Notes: a model not told the origin generated them from the letters alone. 64,000 nt of DNA from Flavobacterium sp. HJJ (GCF_015351475.1 NZ_JADKPR010000001.1:186001-250000); one strand, 5' to 3'. Shown: positions 41,457-50,992, numbered from the stretch's first letter. Program-made: numbers and translations.

Positions 41457-42188
41457 ATGAAATGGATTTCCTTATTTTTTATGCTGGTAACTCTAAACTG
41501 TTTAGCGCAAAAACCAACAATCTACGGCATTGGTGATTCTACAATGGCCAATAAGGTAAAACCCGAAGAAAACCCAGAAAGAGGATGGGGCCAGCTGTTT
41601 CCGCAATTTTTAACAGACAAAATAACATTTGACAATAGAGCTGTAAATGGCCGAAGCACTCGAAGTTTCATCAACGAAAAACTTTGGGATGCTGTTTTCC
41701 AAAAACTTAAAAAAGGCGATTATGTTTTTATCCAATTTGGTCATAATGATGAAAAAGAAAAAGATTCTTTGCGTTACACCAACCCGCATACTGCATACCG
41801 TCATAATTTAATCCGTTTTGTAACCGAAACCAGAGAAAAAGGCGCAACTCCAATCCTATTCTCATCAGTAACCCGAAGAAATTTTAATGAAAAAGGAGTT
41901 TTGATCAGTACACATGGCGAATATACTCTGGAAGCCCGTTTAGTTGCTCAGGAATATAATGTTCCCTTTATAGACATGGAATATTTATCTGAATTAGCTG
42001 AGCAGTCCTATGGACCGGAAAAATCAAAACAGCTGCACCTGCATTTCAAGGCTGGAGAAATCCCTTATTACAAAGAAGATAAAGCAGATGACACTCACTT
42101 TTCTGTAAAAGGTGCTACTGAAATGGCCAAAATTGCAGCAGAAGAATTAAAAAAAACAAACCTGGATCTCAAAAAATATATTAAATAA
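41457..42188 (+). CDS. rhamnogalacturonan acetylesterase-like SGNH hydrolase (CE12 type)
   Basis: Removes acetyl groups from rhamnogalacturonan or homogalacturonan, opening the chain to hydrolases. A 243-aa protein with signal peptide (MKWISLFFMLVTLNCLAQ). SGNH motifs are complete: GDSTM with nucleophile S28, NGRSTRSF (block II), FGHND (block III, N97) and DDTHFS with D211 and H214 (block V). The GDSTMA and long HxxND spacing match CE12 rather than lipase-like GDSL enzymes. It is the last gene of the pectin locus; the 379-base region after it contains a hairpin repeat rather than a clear terminator. Confidence 0.92.
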   Translation: MKWISLFFMLVTLNCLAQKPTIYGIGDSTMANKVKPEENPERGWGQLFPQFLTDKITFDNRAVNGRSTRSFINEKLWDAVFQKLKKGDYVFIQFGHNDEKEKDSLRYTNPHTAYRHNLIRFVTETREKGATPILFSSVTRRNFNEKGVLISTHGEYTLEARLVAQEYNVPFIDMEYLSELAEQSYGPEKSKQLHLHFKAGEIPYYKEDKADDTHFSVKGATEMAKIAAEELKKTNLDLKKYIK

Positions 42189-42567
42189 ATATGACTGTCC
42201 GCAAATAATACCATATACTTTTTTTCGCCACTGATTACACAGATTCTCATAAATTTCATTACTGTTTTTTTTTAAATCTGTGTGATTTTTTTTTATGTGT
42301 GGCTAATTCGATCTGTTTGGTATTCGTTAAGGATAGCTATATAAATATAGTTTTCTGTCAATATTATAATAAGAAAACCCAAATCAGTAAAACTGATTAT
42401 ATATTTTAAACACTTATTAATAAATTTTTAGAATTATAATATTCTAAAATTTGAGAATTTGAGAATTCTTGAGGTAAATGCATTAGCACCCAAAACATAA
42501 TGCATTAAATTTCATAGCTTTAACATTATTTAGACTAATAAAAACGACGACATCAAACAAAGATAAC
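42189..42567. other. 379-base spacer between the pectin locus and fbp
   Basis: No gene. It contains the 42227-42303 hairpin and a short AATTTGAGAATTTGAGAATTC repetition near 42451-42467. I see no convincing TAnnTTTG box for fbp. Confidence 0.6.
42227..42303. repeat. hairpin of the AATCTGTGGC family
   Basis: GCCAC (42227-42231) pairs with GTGGC (42299-42303) and ACACAGATT (42237-42245) with AATCTGTGT (42275-42283). Same vocabulary as 12305-12357. Confidence 0.55.
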
Positions 42568-43587
42568 ATGGAAGAAAAAAATAAGACTCTAGGAGAATTT
42601 ATTATTGAGAATCAAAAAGATTTCCCCTATTCATCAGGAGAATTATCCCGGATTTTTAATTCTATAAAATTAGCATCAAAAGTAGTCAGCTATAAAGTAA
42701 ATAAAGCCGGATTGGTAGATATCATTGGAGGTATCGGCGAAAAAAACATACAAGGAGAAGACCAGCAGAAACTCGATGTTTATGCTAATGAAATTTTTAT
42801 CCAAACCCTGATCAACAGAGAAATAGTATGCGGTATCGCCTCCGAAGAGAATGATGAATTCATAACCGTTCAAGGAAGCGACAATAGCCATAACAACAAA
42901 TATGTCCTTTTGATGGATCCTCTGGACGGTTCTTCCAATATTGATGTAAATGTATCCGTTGGAACAATTTTTTCGGTTTATCGAAGAATAACTCCAGTAG
43001 GAACTCCAGTTAAACTAGAGGATTTTTTACAGCCCGGAACCGCACAGGTTGCCGCTGGTTATGTGATTTACGGAACCTCAACCATGCTGGTTTACACCAC
43101 TGGCCAAGGCGTAAATGGTTTCACCTTAAATCCTGCGATAGGCACTTTTTACTTGTCTCATCCAAAAATGCAATGTCCAATAGATGGTTCTATTTATTCT
43201 GTAAACGAAGGCAACTACATTCATTTCCCGCAAGGCGTAAAAGACTATATAAAATACTGTCAGCAAGAAGAAGAGGATCGTCCCTATTCTTCCAGATACA
43301 TTGGCAGTTTAGCCTCCGATATTCATAGAAATATAATCAAAGGCGGCGTTTATTTATACCCAACAAGTTCCAAGGCCATCAAAGGAAAATTAAGGCTTCT
43401 ATACGAATGCAACCCAATGGCATTTATCGTTGAGCAGGCCGGAGGAAAAGCTTCCGACGGAGTAAACAGGGTAATGGAAATAGAACCAACAGAACTGCAT
43501 GAACGAACTGCTTTCTTTTGCGGAAGCATCAAAATGGTCGAAAAAATAGAAGAATGCATCTATAAAGCTTCATTGAGTAAATATTAA
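42568..43587 (+). CDS. fbp: class 1 fructose-1,6-bisphosphatase
   Basis: Gluconeogenic phosphatase converting fructose-1,6-bisphosphate to fructose-6-phosphate. The 339 aa match the class 1 (FBPase I) length. [16 protein letters not shown] is the metal-binding signature with the three acidic residues, ASEENDEF an upstream metal ligand block, and [21 protein letters not shown] the conserved C-terminal active-site segment. Cytoplasmic, homotetramer in the family. It lies directly after the pectin locus on the same strand; growth on galacturonate yields only pyruvate and triose phosphate, so hexose must be made through this enzyme, which makes the neighbourhood sensible. No LacI operator is found before it, so co-regulation is not shown. 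Confidence 0.96.
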   Translation: MEEKNKTLGEFIIENQKDFPYSSGELSRIFNSIKLASKVVSYKVNKAGLVDIIGGIGEKNIQGEDQQKLDVYANEIFIQTLINREIVCGIASEENDEFITVQGSDNSHNNKYVLLMDPLDGSSNIDVNVSVGTIFSVYRRITPVGTPVKLEDFLQPGTAQVAAGYVIYGTSTMLVYTTGQGVNGFTLNPAIGTFYLSHPKMQCPIDGSIYSVNEGNYIHFPQGVKDYIKYCQQEEEDRPYSSRYIGSLASDIHRNIIKGGVYLYPTSSKAIKGKLRLLYECNPMAFIVEQAGGKASDGVNRVMEIEPTELHERTAFFCGSIKMVEKIEECIYKASLSKY

Positions 43588-43610
43588 CAAATAGCAACTC
43601 TTTTTTTTGA

Positions 43611-43714
43611 AGCAGAAAGATTTGACCTTTTTGGAAATATTGGTCCTGCTCTCCGTTTTATCTTTGTGGTTTTAAAGAAAAACCACAAAGGATATCACTT
43701 CGATCAGGGCTAAA
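43611..43714 (+). repeat. interspersed repeat, copy B
   Basis: Contains GGTCCTGCTCTCCG (43642-43655) and CTTCGATCAGGGCTAAA (43698-43714), both identical to copy A at 12053-12180. Between them CTTTGTGGTTTT (43662-43673) and AAAACCACAAAG (43679-43690) form a perfect 12-bp hairpin. It lies 3' of fbp, as copy A lies 3' of the exonuclease gene. Confidence 0.7.
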
Positions 43715-43756
43715 GAGAGATATAGTTCTTCTATGTTAGTATTGACAATAAGATCA

Positions 43757-43792
43757 AAAAAAACAGTTTAGAAATTTCTAAACTGTTTTTTT
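43757..43792. terminator. bidirectional terminator between fbp and parC
   Basis: A perfect self-complementary stretch: AAAAACAGTTTAGAAA (43759-43774) with TTTCTAAACTGTTTTT (43775-43790), extended by A and T on both sides. It ends one base before the parC stop codon. Confidence 0.85.
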
Positions 43793-43793
43793 A

Positions 43794-46505
43794 TTAAAAT
43801 AAGGTAACCTGTCCATCGTCATCCAATTGCACTTCCGAATCATCAATGCCTTCCGTTTCAATTACTTCAGGGACAACTTCTTCAGGCTCTTCATAAGGCA
43901 AAGGTTCTAATAAATTTACCTGTTTGAGTTTATCTGTCGTCAGCTGGTTTCCGAGTGCCTTAAATCCTTTTACAGCAATAAAAGCTTCGATATCCACAGT
44001 CATATTTTCTTTCTGCACTCCTTTGACTTTGGTAAATACTAATTCTGCTACTGGGCGGTAATCTGTCGCTACAATTTCCAGTCTGGAATTAGCATGTTCC
44101 GTGATGAAGCATTCTTCTTTATTTTCGGTTTCAACCAAGAAACGTTTCAGAAAATAACGCTCTTTTTCACCGTCATAATAAATTGCCGAAATTGGTTTCT
44201 TCGGAATCCATTTCTCTAAAACAATCATATCCTCATCAAAATGAGTTGTCAGTTCAGGAATGACAACCTTGATTTTTCCAGCTTGCGAGATAATTAAAAT
44301 CTTATCGCTCGGCCTGAATTCTCCCAGCAGTTCACCCCTTGCATCAACATTCAATCGCTGCACAGTATCGTCAAACCAAATTTTTCTTGGCAGTAAGGTC
44401 GAAATACCTTTTTCCTTTAATTCAATTTTCTTGATTGGATATTTCGTAACCAGATTCCCTTTAGAAGCACGTCCTTTAATAGCCAAAGACGCAAAATCAA
44501 TATCAAATTTCAGTTTCTTAATACTTCCAACCTGGCGCAGTAAAATGGTAATTACCTCCGCTTCACCATTTGGATTACATGAAAAATATAAGGTTTGTGA
44601 TCCTTTAGTTTCATTGGTCAAATCGTACAATTTATCTCTGGTCACACCGGAAACATTGAATCGTTTAATATATGATGGCCCTGATTTTCCGTCACGGTAA
44701 ATCATGTTATAAATGGTGCGTTTGTCACTTTTGTCAAAAATCGCAACGTGAATAATATCTTTTCCTACAAAGGTTTTGGCATCAACTTTTGTAATCATCA
44801 TTTTTCCGTCGCGCATAAACAAAATCACATCATCAATATCAGAACAATCAGCAACATACTCGTCTTTTTTTAGACTGGTCCCTACGAAACCTTCCTCCCT
44901 GTTTACATACAATTTGGTGTTTCTCAAAACCACTTTTGTCGCTTCGATATTATCAAAACTGCGCAGCTCCGTTTGACGTTCTTTTCCTTTTCCATATTTC
45001 TCCTTTAATTTGGTAAAATATGTAATAGCAAAGTCAGTAAGGTGTTCCAAATTATATTCAACCTCCTTCATTTCGTCTTCCAGCTTCGCTATAAAATCAT
45101 CAGCTTTATCAGAGTCGAAACGAGTAATACGAATCATCGGAATCTGAGTCAAACGCTGTAAATCTTCATCATTAATTTCTCTGACAAATGATTTCTTGAA
45201 CGGCTCAAACCGGTCGTATAAATATTTATATAAAGACTCTCTGTCTCCATACAATTTGAAGTCAATATACATTTCTTCACGGATGAAGATTTTTTCCAAC
45301 GTCGAGAAATGCCATTTGTTTTTTAACTCCTCCAATTGGATTTCCAATTCCTGACGAAGCAGATCAACCGTTCTATGCGTTGAAATTTTCAGCATTTCGG
45401 AAACTCCGATAAATAACGGTTTGTTGTCTTCGATTACGCATCCCAAAGGCGCTACCGAAGTTTCACAGGCCGTAAAAGCAAATAAGGCATCGATAGTTTT
45501 GTCCGGAGAAACGCCCGGAAAAAGATGAATCAAAATCTCTACTTCGGCCGCTGTATTATCTTCAATTTTTTTGATTTTGATTTTACCTTTTTCATTGGCT
45601 TTCAAAATACTGTCAATCAAAGTTGTCGTATTTGTCGAAAACGGAATTTGGGTAATCACCAAAGTATTTTTGTCAAGCTGGCCAATTTTAGCACGAACAC
45701 GAACACGTCCGCCACGCATTCCGTCATTGTAATTCGACACATCTGCGATACCCTGAGTCAGGAAATCCGGATAAAGCGTAAATGGTTTTCCTTTCAATAT
45801 CTTGATTGAAGCATCTATCAGCTCATTAAAATTATGAGGCAGTACTTTTGTCGAAAGACCAACCGCAATACCTTCGGCTCCCTGTGCCAAAAGCAGTGGA
45901 AACTTTACTGGAAGATTGTTCGGTTCAGCACGGCGTCCGTCATAAGAAACGCCCCAATCGGTAATTTTAGGCGAATACAAAACCTCCAAAGCAAATTTTG
46001 ATAAACGTGCTTCGATATAACGAGAAGCTGCTGCGCCGTCACCTGTTAAAATATTTCCCCAGTTTCCTTGGCAGTCAATCAATAATTCCTTCTGTCCAAT
46101 CTGCACCATCGCATCGCCAATACTCGCATCTCCGTGCGGATGATACTGCATCGTGTGCCCAACAACATTGGCAACTTTATTGTAACGACCGTCATCCAGC
46201 TCTTTCAAAGAGTGCATAATACGGCGCTGTACCGGTTTGAATCCGTCTTCGATAGCAGGAACGGCACGCTCCAGAATTACGTACGAAGCATAATCCAGAA
46301 ACCAGTCTTTGTACATTCCTGTAACTTTCGTAATCACGTCCTCGCCTTCTTCTTCCTGATTTTCGTAAAAATGTGCGCCTTCAAAATGCTTGGCTTCTAC
46401 GTTAATAATTTCGTCATCTCCTTCTTGATTTTCATCAATTGGGTTTTCATCGAAATTATCCTCGCCGTCATTTGGAATTATGTTATCGTCTTCTTCGTCT
46501 TTCAT
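43794..46505 (-). CDS. parC: DNA topoisomerase IV subunit A
   Basis: DNA-cleaving subunit of topoisomerase IV, which decatenates chromosomes. The 903-aa protein begins with an acidic, low-complexity N terminus of about 50 residues (MKDEEDDNIIPNDGEDNFDE), then the catalytic WHD/tower domains: PVQRRIMHSL, the QRDR-like GHTMQYHPHGDASIGDAM, and the active-site tyrosine Y163 in AASRYIEARLS. The C-terminal part (from about 500) is the beta-pinwheel, ending in another acidic tail (EVIETEGIDDSEVQLDDDG). In flavobacteria parE and parC are normally neighbours; here two defence-like genes separate them. The start is only 48 bases after the DUF4435 gene, so parC now depends on upstream transcripts or a promoter inside that gene. 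Confidence 0.95.
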   Translation of the reverse strand: MKDEEDDNIIPNDGEDNFDENPIDENQEGDDEIINVEAKHFEGAHFYENQEEEGEDVITKVTGMYKDWFLDYASYVILERAVPAIEDGFKPVQRRIMHSLKELDDGRYNKVANVVGHTMQYHPHGDASIGDAMVQIGQKELLIDCQGNWGNILTGDGAAASRYIEARLSKFALEVLYSPKITDWGVSYDGRRAEPNNLPVKFPLLLAQGAEGIAVGLSTKVLPHNFNELIDASIKILKGKPFTLYPDFLTQGIADVSNYNDGMRGGRVRVRAKIGQLDKNTLVITQIPFSTNTTTLIDSILKANEKGKIKIKKIEDNTAAEVEILIHLFPGVSPDKTIDALFAFTACETSVAPLGCVIEDNKPLFIGVSEMLKISTHRTVDLLRQELEIQLEELKNKWHFSTLEKIFIREEMYIDFKLYGDRESLYKYLYDRFEPFKKSFVREINDEDLQRLTQIPMIRITRFDSDKADDFIAKLEDEMKEVEYNLEHLTDFAITYFTKLKEKYGKGKERQTELRSFDNIEATKVVLRNTKLYVNREEGFVGTSLKKDEYVADCSDIDDVILFMRDGKMMITKVDAKTFVGKDIIHVAIFDKSDKRTIYNMIYRDGKSGPSYIKRFNVSGVTRDKLYDLTNETKGSQTLYFSCNPNGEAEVITILLRQVGSIKKLKFDIDFASLAIKGRASKGNLVTKYPIKKIELKEKGISTLLPRKIWFDDTVQRLNVDARGELLGEFRPSDKILIISQAGKIKVVIPELTTHFDEDMIVLEKWIPKKPISAIYYDGEKERYFLKRFLVETENKEECFITEHANSRLEIVATDYRPVAELVFTKVKGVQKENMTVDIEAFIAVKGFKALGNQLTTDKLKQVNLLEPLPYEEPEEVVPEVIETEGIDDSEVQLDDDGQVTLF

Positions 46506-46553
46506 TGATTTTACAGGAAATTTTTAAACTCGCTTTAAACTTTTTTAATAAAT

Positions 46554-47462
46554 CTAATTAATTACTTCTTTGATGTAATCATCCAAACATACTGGTGTTT
46601 CAGCATAAGCACTGAAAATAGAAATTGCTTGTTGATTGGTTAAAGGACTTCCAAAAGAAAACTTTAGAGATTCCTTATTTTCTTTTGAGTTGATAAGCAT
46701 ACAATCAATAAATTTAATCAAAAATTCCATTTCATATTTACCTCTAAACGTTTTCGATGCATCACAATCTTCAAACTCTAGAATTTTATTATCTAAATCT
46801 CCTTGACTTATTTGAGTGGCATTAGGAAATATATCATTCAAATCTTGAAAAACATAATTTTGTATAACTTCATCAATTGATATCTTTATTAATCCTTTTG
46901 GCAATTTATCTTCCAATTGAACTCCTGTAAGTATACTTTCTTTATTTCGAATTGAAATCATGCATGCATACCAAGCATTAAACATCAAAACTGTTCGATG
47001 AAATTCATTTTGTCTATCTTTAAAAAGATTCAAATATTTCTCGTGTAAAACATTAGTAGTTTCAGATAAGTGAAATTCATTACTCAAAATTTGTTTAAAA
47101 ACACCTTCGCTAACATATAAATTTTCTATCGAATAACATGGAGTTTCATAAATAATTGGATCTTGTAAAGGTAAAGCCTCATTAAAATCCTTATCTATAA
47201 AGAATGCTTTTTTATATCTTTTATAAACATCTTGGTTTTTTATAAGATCATGTATTTCTAATACTTTTGATCTTCCTCCACATTTTATTGGATGAAAATC
47301 ATTTGTATGTTTTTTAATTCTTGGTACGTAATATGAATTATCTTTTCCTTCAAAAAAACAAAATAAATGATTCGGTAATTTTCCGGTTGAATTCATAAAT
47401 TCTGTATAGGCAACAACAGATCTCGTCGTACTATTTCTTAATTGCTCTACACTCAAACTCAT
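46554..47462 (-). CDS. ariB: DUF4435 TOPRIM-like effector, PARIS AriB-like
   Basis: A 302-aa protein of the DUF4435 family. TOPRIM-like metal residues are evident: E38 in LFCFFEGKDNSYY, D90 and D92 in AFFIDKDFN, plus the family signature YSIENLYVSEG (E113, N114) and CGGRSKVLEIHDLI. In the PARIS system the DUF4435 subunit AriB is the effector, held inactive by the ATPase AriA and released when phage anti-restriction proteins such as Ocr are sensed, after which it acts as a nuclease on tRNA. Size, order (after the ATPase) and a 4-base ATGA overlap fit. The gene is visibly richer in A+T than parC and parE, suggesting acquisition. An alternative is another OLD-like ATPase/TOPRIM pair. Confidence 0.78.
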   Translation of the reverse strand: MSLSVEQLRNSTTRSVVAYTEFMNSTGKLPNHLFCFFEGKDNSYYVPRIKKHTNDFHPIKCGGRSKVLEIHDLIKNQDVYKRYKKAFFIDKDFNEALPLQDPIIYETPCYSIENLYVSEGVFKQILSNEFHLSETTNVLHEKYLNLFKDRQNEFHRTVLMFNAWYACMISIRNKESILTGVQLEDKLPKGLIKISIDEVIQNYVFQDLNDIFPNATQISQGDLDNKILEFEDCDASKTFRGKYEMEFLIKFIDCMLINSKENKESLKFSFGSPLTNQQAISIFSAYAETPVCLDDYIKEVIN

Positions 47463-48796
47463 AGTAAATTCTCCTTAGAAATTGAATAATATTCATTAAG
47501 TCCAACTGCATACTTATCTAATTCATTATCAAAAATAAATGGTGAGTGTGTAACTGCTAATAGAAAATCACATTTGTTTGAATTCACAATGTCTGGTAAC
47601 AATTCTTTTTGCCAAATCATACTAAGAGAAAGTTCTGGCTCATCAAACAGAACAATAAACCTTTTATCTTCAGAAGAAAGGTAAACTTTAGAAAAAATAG
47701 AAACTATTTGCTTTTCTCCAGATGATAAATTTTTTAAATCAATTATATTATTAGTTATTTTAGATTTGATATATATATTAATATTACTTTCATCATAAAA
47801 AACTTCCTTATTAACAAGATACTTATTGCATGCATCTTTAAATATTTTTATTAATTTATCTAATGGTTTTTGTTTTTCATAGCTTTCAACTAACTTATTA
47901 AGTAAATGAATAGATAATGGATTATTTACTTTTTTTGCAATAACAATATTTTTTATAGATTCTTTTTGCACATCGGAAAGTAAGGACCCAACTCTAGATA
48001 ATATTAGATTAATATCTTCTTCATTAGTTTTCTCAAGAACATTATTTTCAAATTCGTTATCATCAATAACTATATTTAATACATCTTTTGTAAACTGAGT
48101 TAATCCCTCTTTTAATAACTTATCTATTTTACTTTCCAATTGAGTAAATTTTCTTTGAACATCATCCATTCCAAATTGAATTAATGTAGTATCCTCCTCA
48201 AGAAATTCATCATCATTATATCCTAAATTATGTAAATCTTCTTCAACTCTTCTATAAGTTGGAAAATACATGATCTCAGAACTTCCCAATTCTTTTTGAA
48301 TTTTTAAATCTAATTCTTTAAAAGCTGGATTAAATTTAAATTCTTTTTCAAAATCTTCAAAGAATCTAAATAACCTATGAATTGGATATTTTCTGAATTT
48401 TGAATTAGTTTCAAGCAATCTTTCTAGCTCATAGGAATTTCTCTTCTTTTGATTAAATCTTTTACTTAAAGATTCAAATTGAGCATATCCAAACTCTTTA
48501 ATGAATTCTTTGATTTCAGTTTCTTTATAAAGTTTATCAATTGATTTTTGAATTCCATCTTTTTTTATTTCAATATATTTTTTTTCGTCATTTTCAAATA
48601 CAATAATTAATTTTTCGAAATTGAAATCATTTAGTCTCAAAAAATTTCTTGTAAGTGTATAGTATAATAAATTAAGAATTTGAGTTTTTCCTAATCCATT
48701 TTCACCTATTAGTATTTTCTTATTTTCATCAAAAAGAATATCAACATTGTTTGTTCCAAACAATCCTACTACACTAAATCTTTTTATATAATTCAT
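47459..48796 (-). CDS. ariA: AAA15/ABC-type ATPase, PARIS AriA-like
   Basis: A 445-aa SMC/ABC-like ATPase. Walker A GENGLGKT at residues 31-38, ABC signature LSSGEKQ at 357-363, Walker B IVLFDEPELS at 381-390 and switch histidine H417 in LAVTHSPF. The middle (about 80-350) is a charged helical insertion with coiled-coil potential, and MYFPTYRRVEEDL (176-188) resembles the YRR(V/I)E block of AAA15 proteins paired with DUF4435. In PARIS, AriA assembles into a propeller-like hexamer that senses anti-restriction proteins and restrains AriB. Together with the overlapping downstream DUF4435 gene this gives the full two-gene composition. It has no recognisable promoter immediately upstream; 120 bases ahead begins a palindrome array. 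Confidence 0.8.
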   Translation of the reverse strand: MNYIKRFSVVGLFGTNNVDILFDENKKILIGENGLGKTQILNLLYYTLTRNFLRLNDFNFEKLIIVFENDEKKYIEIKKDGIQKSIDKLYKETEIKEFIKEFGYAQFESLSKRFNQKKRNSYELERLLETNSKFRKYPIHRLFRFFEDFEKEFKFNPAFKELDLKIQKELGSSEIMYFPTYRRVEEDLHNLGYNDDEFLEEDTTLIQFGMDDVQRKFTQLESKIDKLLKEGLTQFTKDVLNIVIDDNEFENNVLEKTNEEDINLILSRVGSLLSDVQKESIKNIVIAKKVNNPLSIHLLNKLVESYEKQKPLDKLIKIFKDACNKYLVNKEVFYDESNINIYIKSKITNNIIDLKNLSSGEKQIVSIFSKVYLSSEDKRFIVLFDEPELSLSMIWQKELLPDIVNSNKCDFLLAVTHSPFIFDNELDKYAVGLNEYYSISKENLL

Positions 48797-49120
48797 ATTT
48801 TTTTGAGTTTTATTAAAACAAAATAATCCTTTTGTAATTTATTTTGAAAAAAAACGTGTAATCTTTATAGTTAAATCTGCCATACTTCATCGAATTTTCT
48901 ATTTCAGAAAACGTAATCAGTGGTTGTAATTTTTTATTTTCAGAAACCCAGTCAGTGACTGAGATATCTTAGTATTCAATTCCCCAGTCACTGACTCGGA
49001 AATTTGTATTTGAGATTTCGTCATCAATGATGACGAATTTTGGTTTTCAAAAATACGAGACAGTGTCTCATAAATTTGAATATCGCAGAAAGTGTCTGCG
49101 ATATTCAATATACTCTTAAA
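48797..49120. other. 324-base spacer between parE and the PARIS-like genes
   Basis: No convincing gene. The half next to the ATPase gene is plain A+T-rich DNA; the half next to parE is an array of periodic palindromes (48915-49106). A 63-codon minus-strand frame over the array is only its translation (12-residue repeats) and is not called. Confidence 0.65.
48915..49106. repeat. array of six palindromes with a period of about 36 bases
   Basis: Palindrome centres fall at 48920, 48955, 48991, 49027, 49063 and 49092, so spacing is 35, 36, 36, 36 and 29. Cores: AATCA-G-TGGTT, CAGTCA-G-TGACTG, CAGTCA-C-TGACTC, TTCGTCATC-AAT-GATGACGAA, GAGACA-G-TGTCTC, and GAATATCGCAGA paired with TCTGCGATATTC around AAGTG. 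Arm sequences differ between units but pairing is kept; the spacers are A+T-rich. Confidence 0.75.
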
Positions 49121-50992
49121 TTATTTCACCTCTTCCAAAACATCCAACTCTACTTTCAGATTCTTGATAATAAAATCCTGTCTGTCCGGTGTGTTTTTAC
49201 CCATATAGAAAGACAACAGCTGTTCTATCGAAGTATGTTTGTCCATCATGACCGGATCAAGGCGGATTGTGTCTCCGATGAAATTCTTGAACTCATCTGG
49301 CGAAATCTCCCCCAAACCTTTAAATCGGGTGATTTCCGGTTTCGGCTTTAATTTTTCGATAGCCTCTACACGCTCTTCTTCAGAATAACAGTATATCGTT
49401 TCTTTCTTGTTTCGAACCCTGAAAAGCGGTGTCTGCAAAATATATAAATGCCCTTCCTTGATTAATTCAGGAAAAAACTGAAGAAAAAAAGTAATCAGCA
49501 ATAAACGAATGTGCATACCGTCGACATCGGCATCGGTTGCGATTACAATGTTGTTGTAACGCAATTTTTCCAGTCCGTCTTCAATGTCAAGTGCAGCCTG
49601 CAGTAAATTGAATTCTTCGTTTTCATACACAATTTTTTTACTCATTCCGTAGGAATTCAAAGGCTTACCGCGCAGACTGAAAACTGCCTGTGTATTCACG
49701 TCACGGGATTTGGTAATCGACCCGGAAGCCGAATCTCCCTCGGTAATAAAAAGCGTACTTTCAAGGTTTCGAGGATTTTTGGTATCCGGAAGATGCGCTC
49801 GGCAGTCTCTTAATTTTTTATTGTGAAGATTTGCTTTTTTGGCACGGTCTGTAGCCAGTTTTCTGATTCCTGATAATTCTTTTCGCTCTCGTTCTGCCTG
49901 CAGAATTTTACGCAATAAAGCTTCAGCAGTCGGCGGATTTTTATGCAGGTAATTATCTAATTTGGTTTTAATAAAATCATTTACAAACGTACGAACTGAA
50001 ACCGGCGGTGTTCCATCATCAGAACCCATATCCATCGATCCCAATTTGGTTTTGGTCTGTGACTCAAAAACAGGTTCCATTACCTTAATACTGATCGCAC
50101 TGACAATCGATTTACGAACATCAGAAGCTTCAAAACTCTTGTTGTAAAACTCACGAATTGTTTTTACAATTGCTTCACGATAAGCAGCTAAGTGCGTTCC
50201 TCCCTGAGTAGTATTCTGACCATTTACAAAAGAGTGGTATTCCTCGCTATACTGAGTTTTACTGTGAGTAAGAGCAATCTCAATATCATTATCTTTCAAG
50301 TGAATAATTGGATATTCCAAATCCTCAGCATTAATGGTTTCTTCCAATAAATCGCGAAGACCATTCTCTGAATAATATTTTTCACCATTGAAAATAATCG
50401 TCAGACCATTGTTTAGGTAACAATAGTTTTTGACCATTTTGATGACATATTCCAAACGGAATTTGTAATTTTTGAAAATCGTTTCGTCCGGCGTAAAAGT
50501 AACTTTAGTACCTTTTCTCTTTGTAGTTTCGATAATATCTTCTTCGGAAACTAAATTACCAGCCGAAAACTCAGCTGCTTTTTGTTTCTCTTCGCGTACC
50601 GATTCTACTCGAAAATAATTCGAAAGCGCATTCACGGCTTTTGTTCCCACACCATTCAAACCAACCGATTTCTGGAAAGCTTTGGAATCGTACTTTCCTC
50701 CTGTATTCATTTTCGAAACTACATCGACCACTTTTCCCAGCGGAATACCGCGGCCGTAATCACGAACCGAAACCGTTTTGTCCTTGATAGTTACCTCAAT
50801 TGTTTTCCCCGAGCCCATCACAAACTCGTCGATACAGTTGTCGAGAACCTCTTTTAAAAGAATGTAAATACCATCATCCGGCGAAGAACCATCTCCGAGT
50901 TTTCCAATGTACATCCCGGGACGCATACGGATATGTTCTTTCCAGTCGAGAGAACGAATATTATCTTCGGTGTATTGATTTTGATCTGACAT
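49121..50992 (-). CDS. parE: DNA topoisomerase IV subunit B
   Basis: ATPase subunit of topoisomerase IV, 623 aa. The GHKL ATPase domain opens with [16 protein letters not shown] and contains [10 protein letters not shown] and DYGRGIPLG (ATP-binding Asp and glycine loop); the transducer follows. The TOPRIM domain shows [12 protein letters not shown] and [17 protein letters not shown], and the C terminus [18 protein letters not shown] is the conserved closing motif. The lack of a large insertion in TOPRIM separates it from GyrB. It is the first gene of the minus-strand series parE, ATPase, DUF4435, parC. The stop codon lies 15 bases from the palindrome array. Confidence 0.95.
   Translation of the reverse strand: MSDQNQYTEDNIRSLDWKEHIRMRPGMYIGKLGDGSSPDDGIYILLKEVLDNCIDEFVMGSGKTIEVTIKDKTVSVRDYGRGIPLGKVVDVVSKMNTGGKYDSKAFQKSVGLNGVGTKAVNALSNYFRVESVREEKQKAAEFSAGNLVSEEDIIETTKRKGTKVTFTPDETIFKNYKFRLEYVIKMVKNYCYLNNGLTIIFNGEKYYSENGLRDLLEETINAEDLEYPIIHLKDNDIEIALTHSKTQYSEEYHSFVNGQNTTQGGTHLAAYREAIVKTIREFYNKSFEASDVRKSIVSAISIKVMEPVFESQTKTKLGSMDMGSDDGTPPVSVRTFVNDFIKTKLDNYLHKNPPTAEALLRKILQAERERKELSGIRKLATDRAKKANLHNKKLRDCRAHLPDTKNPRNLESTLFITEGDSASGSITKSRDVNTQAVFSLRGKPLNSYGMSKKIVYENEEFNLLQAALDIEDGLEKLRYNNIVIATDADVDGMHIRLLLITFFLQFFPELIKEGHLYILQTPLFRVRNKKETIYCYSEEERVEAIEKLKPKPEITRFKGLGEISPDEFKNFIGDTIRLDPVMMDKHTSIEQLLSFYMGKNTPDRQDFIIKNLKVELDVLEEVK

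Noticed and set aside
46134..46508. 124-codon plus-strand ORF over the parC start
   Set aside because: Antisense to the conserved parC N-terminal catalytic region, including the QRDR-like block.
48915..49106. CRISPR array
   Set aside because: The period of about 36 bases resembles CRISPR, but the repeated units are not identical: the palindromes vary and no constant repeat alternates with unique spacers. No cas genes are near.
48917..49108. 63-codon minus-strand ORF over the palindrome array
   Set aside because: Its product is a 12-residue repeat that follows from the 36-base DNA period; composition is not protein-like beyond that.
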